Of a DNA stretch of 64,000 nucleotides, positions 1 to 7,629 are shown piece by piece. Position 1 is the stretch's first letter; each line of letters opens with the position of its first letter. The notes beneath the pieces are model-generated. The model saw nothing but the letters and a program-made list of their open reading frames with translations. It ran no database searches and was not told the origin of the DNA. Origin of the DNA: Paenibacillus silviterrae (GTDB lineage: Bacteria; Bacillota; Bacilli; Paenibacillales; NBRC-103111); contig NZ_JASKUT010000001.1 of the NCBI RefSeq assembly GCF_030167925.1, positions 3,804,501 to 3,868,500 on the forward strand, read 5' to 3'. Position numbers and translations under genes: made by a program.

Positions 1-876
1 CGAGGAGGCGACCAGCGTAGCCGGGTCTCCCGCACGGCGAGGCTCTACCACAGCGGGGATCGCATGGCCCGTAACGGTGCGGGCGATGTCGATGACTTCC
101 TTGACCGAGAAGCCTTTACCGTTGCCAAGATTGTACACGCTGCTTTCACCGCCGGCGCGAAGCTTCTCCACCGCCAGAATGTGCGCATCGGCCAAATCCG
201 ACACGTGAATGTAATCGCGAATACAAGTCCCGTCCGGCGTAGCGTAGTCGTCACCGAAGATCGAAATATGCGGGCGCTTGCCCAGCGCCACCTGCAGAAT
301 GATAGGCACGAGGTGCGTCTCCGGAGAATGATCCTCACCGATCTTGCCGCTCTCATGAGCCCCTGCAGCATTGAAGTAGCGGAGAGAGACGTATTTGATG
401 CCGTGTGCGGTATCGAACCAGCGCATCATTTTTTCCATAGCCAGCTTCGTCTCGCCATAAGCATTCGTCGGCAGCGTACGATCCGTTTCGAGAATCGGAA
501 TGTTCTCCGGCTCCCCGTAGGTTGCGGCGGTCGAGGAGAATACGATTTTGCCGACGCCGTACTCGTTCATCTTCTCCAGCAGGCACAAGGTGCCGTATAC
601 GTTGTTGTGATAATATTTGCCGGGATTCTGCATGCTCTCCCCGACCAGCGAATTGGCCGCGAAGTGAATGACCGCATCGATCTCATTTTCCTTAAACACC
701 GTATCCAGAAACGCCTTGTCGCGAATATCGCCTACGTACAGCTTCCCGCCAAGCACCGCCTCACGGTGGCCCTGCTCAAGATTATCGACAACAACTACTT
801 CCTCGCCCTTCGCCAGCAGCTCCGCTACCGTATGGGAGCCGATATAGCCTGCTCCGCCCGTTACCATAATTGCCAT
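1..876 (-). CDS. galE: UDP-glucose 4-epimerase (C-terminus outside window)
   Basis: This is the Leloir-pathway epimerase that interconverts UDP-galactose and UDP-glucose in the cytoplasm. The 292 visible residues begin [15 protein letters not shown], the GxxGxxG nucleotide-binding turn of short-chain dehydrogenases. They include the SSTAATYG active-site serine/threonine region and the YGETK motif (catalytic YxxxK). The family is about 330 residues, so roughly 40 C-terminal residues lie beyond position 1. The ATG at 876 follows a GAGAGAGGGAC-type ribosome binding site. The gene lies 51 bases downstream of galK on the same strand, so the two are probably co-transcribed. galT is not in the window and may follow galE. 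Confidence 0.96.
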   Translation of the reverse strand, partial: MAIMVTGGAGYIGSHTVAELLAKGEEVVVVDNLEQGHREAVLGGKLYVGDIRDKAFLDTVFKENEIDAVIHFAANSLVGESMQNPGKYYHNNVYGTLCLLEKMNEYGVGKIVFSSTAATYGEPENIPILETDRTLPTNAYGETKLAMEKMMRWFDTAHGIKYVSLRYFNAAGAHESGKIGEDHSPETHLVPIILQVALGKRPHISIFGDDYATPDGTCIRDYIHVSDLADAHILAVEKLRAGGESSVYNLGNGKGFSVKEVIDIARTVTGHAIPAVVEPRRAGDPATLVASS

Positions 877-927
877 GGTCCCTCTCTCCTCTCTCTTATC
901 CGAACCTGTCCCCTTGAAAAATCAGGC

Positions 928-2097
928 CTACAGCTCCTTCACGCCATCGCCGATATCACAGACATAGAAGTCCGCTGCCAGCCCTGTATGCTCCGTATAT
1001 TGACGACCGACCTCTTCGATGAAGCGATCGACGCTGTCTTGATGCACGAGCGATACGGTACAGCCGCCGAAGCCCGCTCCGGTCATACGGGAGCCAAGCA
1101 CCCCAGGAATCGTGCGGGCCGCAGCTACCATGGAATCCAGCTCGTGGCCCGTCACCTCGTACAAATCGCGCAGCGAATCGTGGGAAGCATTCATCAGCCG
1201 GCCGAAGGCTTCCAGGTCGCCCTGCTCGAGTACACGCATCGATTGCAGCACACGGTCGATCTCTTCGACAACATGCTGTGCCCGGTCCCTTACGACATTA
1301 TCAGCGATCAGCTGCTTGCCGGCATTGAATTGCTCCAAGGAGAGCTGCCCCAGAAGCGTAATATCCGGGTACTTCGCCTGCAGGTCCTTGACGGCCTGCT
1401 CACATTGTGCACGGCGCTCGTTATACTTGGAATCCACCAGCCCGCGCTTCTTGTTCGTATTGCCGATCACCAGCTTGTATTCTCCGCTTTGGAACGGAAC
1501 ATGCTTGTATTCCAGCGTATCGCACATCAGGAGAATCGCGTGGTCCTTCTTGCCGTTCGCAACAGCGAATTGGTCCATGATGCCGCACTTCACACCGATG
1601 AATTCGTTCTCGACCTTCTGAGACAGCAGGGCAATCTCCACCGTATCCGTCTTCTCTCCCGCCAGAGTGAGCAGCGCATAAGCGGTCACCACCTCGATGG
1701 ATGCCGACGAGCTCAGACCTGAGCCGTTCGGGATGGCACCGCTGTAAAGAATATCGCAGCCCTTCACCTTCACGCCGCGCTCCTGCAGCTCCTGGATAAT
1801 CCCCTTCGGGTAATTCATCCATTCATCCTCTTTGGCATTTACGAGATTTTGAATGGAAATATGTTTGTGTAAGGGGAAGTTTGTCGAAGCAAAGCCTACC
1901 TGCTCATCGTCCCGCTGCCGGACGATCATCGTCGTACCGAAGGTCAGTGCTGCCGGAAATACGTAGCCGCCGTTATAATCTGTATGCTCACCGATGAGAT
2001 TCACGCGGCCAGGCGCATGAAAAACCCGGATCGGATGTGTGCTTTCCTCACCGTACAGCTCTAAGAAACGTTGTTTCAAAGCTTGGATATCTGCCAT
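928..2097 (-). CDS. galK: galactokinase
   Basis: This GHMP-family kinase phosphorylates galactose at C1 with ATP, the first committed step of the Leloir pathway. The 389-residue protein has the galactokinase signature GRVNLIGEHTDYNGG near residue 30, the GHMP ATP-binding motif IPNGSGLSSSASIE near residue 125, and the C-terminal motif GSRMTGAGFGGCTVSL. Its length is normal for the family. It is the first gene of a galK-galE transcription unit and is divergent from the AraC-type regulator that starts at 2285. That arrangement suggests, but does not prove, that the regulator controls the galactose genes. The start is the ATG at 2097, preceded by a weak AAAAGGCGG-type ribosome binding site. Confidence 0.97.
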   Translation of the reverse strand: MADIQALKQRFLELYGEESTHPIRVFHAPGRVNLIGEHTDYNGGYVFPAALTFGTTMIVRQRDDEQVGFASTNFPLHKHISIQNLVNAKEDEWMNYPKGIIQELQERGVKVKGCDILYSGAIPNGSGLSSSASIEVVTAYALLTLAGEKTDTVEIALLSQKVENEFIGVKCGIMDQFAVANGKKDHAILLMCDTLEYKHVPFQSGEYKLVIGNTNKKRGLVDSKYNERRAQCEQAVKDLQAKYPDITLLGQLSLEQFNAGKQLIADNVVRDRAQHVVEEIDRVLQSMRVLEQGDLEAFGRLMNASHDSLRDLYEVTGHELDSMVAAARTIPGVLGSRMTGAGFGGCTVSLVHQDSVDRFIEEVGRQYTEHTGLAADFYVCDIGDGVKEL

Positions 2098-2244
2098 GTA
2101 GGCACCGCCTTTTCCTAATATCGAATCAACTTGCTTCCTATGCCTTCAGTATAGTCTCACCGTCTCCTTCAAGCTATGGAGCGATGTCAGAACCACATGG
2201 AAAAATGTTAGATTTTCTATGGTAAGCCTTCGCAAATGGCATGG

Positions 2245-2250
2245 TATAAT
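2245..2250 (+). promoter_or_regulatory. probable -10 box of the AraC-type regulator
   Basis: A perfect TATAAT lies 35 bases before the ATG at 2285. No good -35 box is seen at 16-18 bases upstream, so an activator may be needed. The 9-base sequence ATGTTAGAT occurs at 2205-2213 and again at 2249-2257, the second copy overlapping this box, which would suit a direct-repeat operator. Confidence 0.45.
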
Positions 2251-2284
2251 GTTAGATACCTATGAGGAAAGGCAGGATCGTCTT

Positions 2285-3160
2285 ATGAGCACAACTCCCC
2301 CACTCAAAAAAAACGAAAGCTATTTTGTCGTCTCAAACCCCCAGCCCCGGGAGGAGGGGGAGCTTTCCGTTCTTTTCACCGGCTACAGCCAAACCAAGCC
2401 CGGACATAAGCCCGGGCCGAAGGTCGTCGACTATTATTTGCTGCATCATATCTTATCGGGTAAAGGCACCTATACCTGCCAGGGGCATACCTACGAGTTG
2501 GGCCAAGGCGATAGCTTTCTCATTGAGCCCGGCAAGCTCATTAATTATATGGCCGATCTCGCCGACCCATGGCACTATCGCTGGATCGCCTTCGAGGGCA
2601 AGCAGGCCGAATCTCTCCTGCAGGACATCGGGCTCAGCTCAGGACAGCCCGTTGTGCACACCGGCCGCAAGCGCAGCATTGCTGTCCTGTACCACCAGGT
2701 ACAAACGGCGTTTCAATCGCGCAGCTCCCAGGCAAGCCTGAAGGCGAACGGCTATCTTCATCTGCTGCTCGCCGAATATGCCGAAGCGCTTCAGCCGCAG
2801 CAGGGCGCCGCCCCCCAGATGACCTCGGGAGGCGACCGGACGGTTCAGCAGGCAATCCATTACCTGCAGACGCAGTATGCGGAGCCGATTACCATTGAGC
2901 TGATGGCCGAAACGCTCGGCTATAACCGCGCCTACCTGTCCACGCTCTTCAAACAGCATACCGGGCTGACCCCGGTCACCTTCTTGCTGCGGCTACGCTT
3001 GGATAAAGCGAGACATCTTCTGCGCGAGCGCACCGAGCTCACCATGGAACAGATCGCTTCGTCGGTCGGCTTCCAGGACCCGCTCTATTTTTCCAAGCAG
3101 TTCAAACGGCTGTATCACATTTCTCCTTCTGCCTACCGCGATTCTCTGAAGAAGCTGTAG
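2285..3160 (+). CDS. AraC family transcriptional regulator
   Basis: A 291-residue regulator with an N-terminal cupin-like ligand-binding domain (about residues 20-160) and a C-terminal pair of AraC helix-turn-helix motifs (about residues 195-291). The recognisable C-terminal core is IELMAETLGYNRAYLSTLFK followed by a second helix pair ending near GFQDPLYFSKQFKR. The ATG at 2285 was chosen because it follows a GAGGAAAGGCAGG stretch and gives the usual family length; an in-frame upstream start at 2219 would precede the TATAAT at 2245. Its head-to-head position with galK suggests control of galactose use. Its last codon lies 4 bases from the end of the convergent histidine kinase gene. Confidence 0.9.
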   Translation: MSTTPPLKKNESYFVVSNPQPREEGELSVLFTGYSQTKPGHKPGPKVVDYYLLHHILSGKGTYTCQGHTYELGQGDSFLIEPGKLINYMADLADPWHYRWIAFEGKQAESLLQDIGLSSGQPVVHTGRKRSIAVLYHQVQTAFQSRSSQASLKANGYLHLLLAEYAEALQPQQGAAPQMTSGGDRTVQQAIHYLQTQYAEPITIELMAETLGYNRAYLSTLFKQHTGLTPVTFLLRLRLDKARHLLRERTELTMEQIASSVGFQDPLYFSKQFKRLYHISPSAYRDSLKKL

Positions 3161-3164
3161 CCGC

Positions 3165-5273
3165 CTACTTTTCCTTAATCAACGGAAGCAGGAAGGAGAT
3201 GCAGGCCCCCTGCCGGACGCGGCTCTGCGCCCAAATCCGGCCGCCATGATAATCAATGATTTCCTTCGCGATCGATAGCCCGAGACCACTGCCGTCACCT
3301 GAGGTATTGCGGGACTTGTCACTTTTGTAGAAACGGTCGAAAATATACGGCAAATCCTGCGGATCGATGCCCGTTCCGTTATCCTGTACCTGCACTACAA
3401 GGGAGTTCTCGTCCACAATCAAGTGGAGGGCGATGGTCCCTCCCTTCGGTGTATGCTTCATCGCATTATAGATCAGATTGGTCAGCACCTGATCGATTCG
3501 ATCCACATCCAGTCTCAGCATTTGCTGCTCATCGGGGAAAGGCGGCCTGGTGACAACCGATTGGAACAAGAAGCCTGCATTACTGACCTCAAGCTCATAG
3601 CGGTCCTCGAAATAGCGTACAAACTCCTCTGCCGGCACCAGCTGCATATCAAACGCCAGCTGCCTCGCTTCCAGCTTCGAGAGCTGAAACAAATCGTTGA
3701 TGAGCCGATTCAGGCCCGTAATCCGGTTATGTATGATGCGCAAATACTTATGCTGCTGCTCCCCTCCGGCAACGACGCCGTCCAGCAGCGCCTCGACATA
3801 TCCCTGAATGAGCGTCATCGGAGTACCCAGATCGTGCGAGATATTGCTGAGCAAGTGCCTTCTCGACAGCTCCAGCCTGGCCAAATCCTCATTGGTTCGC
3901 TCCAGACTGGAATTGGTTCTTTCGAGCTCCGCCGTACGTTCCCGAATTTTCTGCTCCAGGCCGCTGTTCATTTCTGTCATTTGGCGGGATAGCAGCTCCA
4001 CTTCGGAGAACGCTTTGGCGAATTTGACGCTTAAAATAAAGGAGGTCATAATCACCAGCACGATGAGTCCGTAAGAAGTGATTTCACCAATGGAGATCCA
4101 CTCGTTATAAAATAAAATGTCTATGACAACGGTAATGGTATAGACAATCAATCCGATCAGAGCGAACGTCGCTCCATCCCTCTTGCGAAGTTTAGCGAGC
4201 GTTACGCTGTAAAGCAAATAAATCGACAAAGCGATGGTAAGAGCTTGGTACCATGGCGTTGAATAGGTGTAATATTTCGATGGAAGCATTAGCACCGCCA
4301 GAGAGAAGGCTATGCCTAATCCCACCGAGAGCCTCGCTACGCTTCGATGAACCTCCTGCGGATACAGGGCTTGGACGAACAGCACCGCCGCAGGAACCCC
4401 CAGATAATAGCAGAGGTACTCGGTTCGTAATACGGCGTTCCATGGAAGCTGCTCAAAAAAAACGTAGATAATCCCTTCGCCGATCAACGCAGCACGAATC
4501 CCGATGAGGATGCAAAAGAAGCCGAAATAGAGCGAGCCCCGCTCCTTCCTCCGGAGCACATACAACCCCAGATGATGCGTCCCCATAGCCAGCATGGCAC
4601 CGATTAGCAGCATTTCGAGAAGGATGCTTCTCCTGAAATCTCCTCCCAGCACAGCCGCACTGCCAAGATACACCGTCTTCCAGATCCCCCCGAGCCGGTG
4701 CTCATAATTCGAAACCTGAATCACAACATCGATCGAAGATCCGTTATTGGCAAAATAAAGCTCCCTCGCCTGTACCTGCGGCACGGATTCCGCAGGACTT
4801 GTCCCCACCTGGCCGTTTCCCTCCATCGGTACGCCGTTGATCCAAACGCGATACGCCGTACGGATGAAAGGAAGATGAACGGCGAGCGGCGATGTGGAAT
4901 CATCGATAAGAACAGATAATCGATAGGTGGCGTATCCTTCCCCTCCCCGCTTCGTTCCGTCGAAAGTCCGTGCGTTCCAGGAACCGGGCACCTGAATCCA
5001 TTGCGGCGCCGAGGGCGTCTTGCCTTCAAGGAAGTCGGCAGGCGTCAGCAGATGTCCCCAGTAAAAGCTCCACTCCCCCTTCAGCGGCAGCTTCCCGATC
5101 TCGGCAAACCGGTATCCGCGCAGATCCAGCGTGCCTTGCACCGCCTGCGGGACAAGGTCGTTTGTCCTATTTTCGAAAAATTTATATCCAGCCGTTGTCA
5201 CAAGGAAGAAAACTATGGCGAAACCTAGCCCAAACCATTTATAATAGGAGTATAATTTGGAAATGGATACCAC
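3165..5273 (-). CDS. 7TMR-DISM-type membrane sensor histidine kinase
   Basis: A 702-residue sensor kinase. After one membrane segment near residues 15-32 there is an extracellular beta-rich domain (about residues 45-205) resembling 7TMR-DISMED2. A block of about seven hydrophobic helices follows (about residues 215-420), then a short coiled coil rich in ERTNSSLERTNEDL, the phosphoacceptor box NISHDLGTPMTLIQGY, and a catalytic HATPase domain with N-box NLIYNAMKHT, DNGTGI and GSGLGLSIAKEI. It starts at a GTG 56 bases from the divergent OmpR-type regulator gene, its likely partner. The extracellular fold resembles carbohydrate-binding domains, so a sugar or envelope ligand is possible, but the signal is unknown. 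Confidence 0.93.
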   Translation of the reverse strand: MVSISKLYSYYKWFGLGFAIVFFLVTTAGYKFFENRTNDLVPQAVQGTLDLRGYRFAEIGKLPLKGEWSFYWGHLLTPADFLEGKTPSAPQWIQVPGSWNARTFDGTKRGGEGYATYRLSVLIDDSTSPLAVHLPFIRTAYRVWINGVPMEGNGQVGTSPAESVPQVQARELYFANNGSSIDVVIQVSNYEHRLGGIWKTVYLGSAAVLGGDFRRSILLEMLLIGAMLAMGTHHLGLYVLRRKERGSLYFGFFCILIGIRAALIGEGIIYVFFEQLPWNAVLRTEYLCYYLGVPAAVLFVQALYPQEVHRSVARLSVGLGIAFSLAVLMLPSKYYTYSTPWYQALTIALSIYLLYSVTLAKLRKRDGATFALIGLIVYTITVVIDILFYNEWISIGEITSYGLIVLVIMTSFILSVKFAKAFSEVELLSRQMTEMNSGLEQKIRERTAELERTNSSLERTNEDLARLELSRRHLLSNISHDLGTPMTLIQGYVEALLDGVVAGGEQQHKYLRIIHNRITGLNRLINDLFQLSKLEARQLAFDMQLVPAEEFVRYFEDRYELEVSNAGFLFQSVVTRPPFPDEQQMLRLDVDRIDQVLTNLIYNAMKHTPKGGTIALHLIVDENSLVVQVQDNGTGIDPQDLPYIFDRFYKSDKSRNTSGDGSGLGLSIAKEIIDYHGGRIWAQSRVRQGACISFLLPLIKEK

Positions 5274-5329
5274 TTTCTTTCATGTTTAAATACATGCGCC
5301 GCCTACTTCAACCCGAAGGAGAACCGCTA

Positions 5330-6022
5330 ATGTCGGAAGAAAAAATTTTAATCGTCGATGATGAACCTGAAATTGTGGAATTGATCCGGCTTTATCTTGA
5401 AAAGGAAGGCTATGAGGTCATCAGCACCAATAACGGAACACATGCGCTGGAATTGATGCGGGTGCATCGGCCGGATTTGGTGATTCTAGATATTTTGCTT
5501 CCTGAGATGGATGGCATAGAAATTTGCAGGCAGCTGCGTAAGACCTACAATACACCCATTCTATTCATCAGCTGCAAGCATGAGGATATGGATATCATTC
5601 TGGGATTCAGCATCGGCGGAGACGATTACATCACGAAGCCCTTCAGCCCGGGACAGCTCGTCGCCCGCGTGAAAGCGCATTTACGCCGCAATCAGCTGAT
5701 CGAGCAGCATAAAGAAGACTCCCAGCAAATCTCCTTCCCCGGTCTTGATATCGATCTGCTCAGCCGGTCGGTACGTGTGGACGGGAAGCCGGTCCTGCTC
5801 TCCTCCAAGGAGTTTGATCTGCTTGTGCATTTAGCGAAGTCGCCGAACAAGGTCATTCCCATCGAGCAATTGTACCGCATGACTTGGGGCGTCGACAGCA
5901 ACGGCGATACCCGTACCTTACTTGTTCATATCAGCAATTTGCGCAAGAAGATCGAGGCCAGCCCTACCGATCCGAAGCATGTCTTAACCGTACGCGGAAT
6001 CGGATACAAGTTCAACGGCTAA
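5330..6022 (+). CDS. OmpR/PhoB-type response regulator
   Basis: A 230-residue two-component regulator. The receiver domain (residues 1-120) has the acidic pair in LIVDDEPEIVELI, the phosphoacceptor aspartate in LVILDILLPEMDG, a serine in FISC and the lysine in DDYITKPF. The C-terminal winged helix (about residues 130-230) ends in TVRGIGYKFNG, typical of OmpR-type DNA-binding domains. The ATG at 5330 follows GAAGGAGAACC at good spacing. The gene is divergent from the 7TMR-DISM kinase, and the 56-base gap probably holds both promoters. Its stop is only 5 bases from the stop of the convergent pseudouridine synthase, with no room for a separate terminator. Confidence 0.95.
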   Translation: MSEEKILIVDDEPEIVELIRLYLEKEGYEVISTNNGTHALELMRVHRPDLVILDILLPEMDGIEICRQLRKTYNTPILFISCKHEDMDIILGFSIGGDDYITKPFSPGQLVARVKAHLRRNQLIEQHKEDSQQISFPGLDIDLLSRSVRVDGKPVLLSSKEFDLLVHLAKSPNKVIPIEQLYRMTWGVDSNGDTRTLLVHISNLRKKIEASPTDPKHVLTVRGIGYKFNG

Positions 6023-6027
6023 CCGAG

Positions 6028-6729
6028 CTACTGCGCCTCGTGACCGACGAGCTTCATCAAGCGTTCCAGCTCCTGCGGGTCGAGGTCTCTCCACTTCCCT
6101 ACCGGCAATTCGGCCAGCTTGATGTTCATGATGCGCACTCGCTTCAGTCGTCTCACTTCGTAACCGAAGGCGGCACACATGCGCCGGATTTGCCGGTTCA
6201 ATCCTTGCGTGAGGATTATGCGGAACACCCGCTCCCCGAGCTGCTGAACCTTGCACGGCTTCGTAATCGTCCCCAGGATTTTGACTCCGCTCGACATTCC
6301 TTTCACGAACATCGGCGTAAGGGGCTTATCCACCGTAACGATGTATTCCTTCTCATGCTCGTTCTCCGAACGCAGAATCTTGTTGACAATATCGCCGTCA
6401 TTGGTGAGAAGAATGAGTCCTTCCGAGTCCTTGTCCAGCCGTCCGATGGGAAAAATACGCTCTTTATGCCCAACGAAGTCCACAATATTGCCCCGCACTT
6501 GCCGCTCCGTCGTGCTGGTGATGCCGACCGGCTTATTCAGCGCGATGTAAACGTGCTTCTTCTTCACGCCGATTCTCCGTCCGTCGACGCGCACGTCATC
6601 GCCTTCATTAACCTGACTGCCGAGCTCGGCCTTAACACCGTTAATCGTGATTCGCCCGGATTCAACCAGCTTGTCCACTTCACGCCGGGAGCAGAGCCCC
6701 GTTTCGCTTATAAATTTATTAATCCGCAT
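6028..6729 (-). CDS. rluF: 23S rRNA pseudouridine synthase, RluF-like (RsuA family)
   Basis: A 233-residue RNA-modifying enzyme that isomerises uridine to pseudouridine in rRNA, and possibly in tRNA. It has an N-terminal S4 RNA-binding domain (residues 1-60, starting [19 protein letters not shown]) and the RsuA/RluB-type catalytic motif [19 protein letters not shown], where the aspartate of GRLDKD is catalytic. [17 protein letters not shown] is the family's C-terminal signature. The spacing [20 protein letters not shown] matches the RluF branch. I chose the ATG at 6729 over the one at 6747 because family members begin at the S4 domain and a promoter lies just upstream of 6747. Confidence 0.9.
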   Translation of the reverse strand: MRINKFISETGLCSRREVDKLVESGRITINGVKAELGSQVNEGDDVRVDGRRIGVKKKHVYIALNKPVGITSTTERQVRGNIVDFVGHKERIFPIGRLDKDSEGLILLTNDGDIVNKILRSENEHEKEYIVTVDKPLTPMFVKGMSSGVKILGTITKPCKVQQLGERVFRIILTQGLNRQIRRMCAAFGYEVRRLKRVRIMNIKLAELPVGKWRDLDPQELERLMKLVGHEAQ

Positions 6730-6762
6730 GATTGTCGTCACTTTCATCTAGGGTTTGTCCTC

Positions 6763-6790
6763 ATTATATCACGGCGAAGGTTCGATACAA
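6763..6790 (-). promoter_or_regulatory. sigma-A-type promoter of the rluF-like gene
   Basis: On the minus strand TTGTAT (6790-6785) is followed after 16 bases by a perfect TATAAT (6768-6763). Transcription would begin near 6756, giving a leader of about 27 bases before the ATG at 6729. Confidence 0.65.
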
Positions 6791-6857
6791 AAATATCCAT
6801 CCCATTGCAGCTGCCTTACGCGGTGTCGACTGGTGTCGTATGCTAAGACCATCGACT

Positions 6858-6930
6858 TAAAAACGGCAAGCCTCGGTTTAGGCTTGTCCCTTGCCGGGTA
6901 AGGAGACGTACCCCGACATAACGCGGGGCG
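6858..6930 (+). other. structured leader with alternative hairpins
   Basis: This stretch precedes the gene at 6965 and can fold in competing ways. CAAGCCT and AGGCTTG can form a 7-bp hairpin, while GGCAAG can instead pair with CTTGCC further downstream. A GGGTA/TACCC hairpin and a CCCCG/CGGGG hairpin follow, the first holding AGGAG in its loop. I do not recognise it as any known riboswitch class. Confidence 0.35.
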
Positions 6931-6964
6931 CTTGACCAATTCAATCGAAGGAGTGTTGCATCCG

Positions 6965-7420
6965 ATGAACACGAGAAAGACGCTGCCGACGATGACCAAG
7001 CCGTTTGCCCATGTACACAGCACATTGACCGCTTTGGGCTTTACCGAAGCCCCTTGCCGGGAGGGCTGTCTTTACGAAATTTTGTTTCGCGACCCGCTCA
7101 CACAGCAGCAATACCCGTTCCGTATCCTCACCCAAACCCGCGATGACGGGCAAACGGAGGTACATCTAGGACAGGCTGGGTTCCATTCGAAGGATAACGT
7201 GCCTTCGGAAGCGGAGGACGCGGCCAAAGAAATGCTTGGAGAGCTTATCGCTTACTTAGCCAACGACCCCGGCAAACGACGAAAAAGATCTCTTCAGCAC
7301 ACGATGAACAGCATGGCCAGCTCGGAGGAGGACGTTGTCCGTCTTGGGAAGGTCATGTCCAATATGCCTACGAACAGCCAAGTCCGTGAAAGCGGCATGG
7401 TGCCTGACCCGATTCAATAA
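6965..7420 (+). CDS. hypothetical protein, 151 aa
   Basis: I do not recognise this family. The ATG at 6965 follows GAAGGAGTG at good spacing and gives a soluble protein of 151 residues with no signal peptide or membrane segment. Residues 10-80 look like a compact alpha/beta fold (GFTEAPCREGCLYEILFRDP and a following beta-hairpin). A basic stretch GKRRKR lies near residue 105, and the C-terminus is a polar, probably disordered tail. The gene stands alone between a folded leader and a strong terminator, so it is probably a single transcription unit. Confidence 0.7.
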   Translation: MNTRKTLPTMTKPFAHVHSTLTALGFTEAPCREGCLYEILFRDPLTQQQYPFRILTQTRDDGQTEVHLGQAGFHSKDNVPSEAEDAAKEMLGELIAYLANDPGKRRKRSLQHTMNSMASSEEDVVRLGKVMSNMPTNSQVRESGMVPDPIQ

Positions 7421-7485
7421 TAACCATCCTTGCGATGGGCTCTTTACGAAAACTCCCCTATGCAGAGGCTTCGGTTTGTAGACCG

Positions 7486-7510
7486 ACTCCCGCCTAGCGG
7501 GAGTTTTTTT
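7486..7510 (+). terminator. Rho-independent terminator
   Basis: ACTCCCGC pairs with GCGGGAGT across a 3-base loop (8-bp stem) and is followed by seven T. It ends the transcript of the hypothetical gene at 6965-7420. Confidence 0.9.
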
Positions 7511-7629
7511 GTAACTTATGTAACATTTCGAAGCTTGTGCCGCTTGTCAACCTCTCGAAATGTACCGCCGGCTTCGAATGATTTGGAACAAACCTAGATG
7601 CAGCTTGCGCGAAAGGGGCTCATGCTCGA

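Noticed and set aside
64..1722. A 552-codon open frame on the plus strand
   Set aside because: It is antisense to galE and galK, which have clear family motifs; high GC at third positions keeps the opposite strand open. Its translation matches no protein pattern.
5884..6846. A 320-codon plus-strand frame spanning the end of the OmpR-type gene and the rluF-like gene
   Set aside because: It overlaps two well-supported genes in other frames and crosses their convergent ends; there is no start signal.
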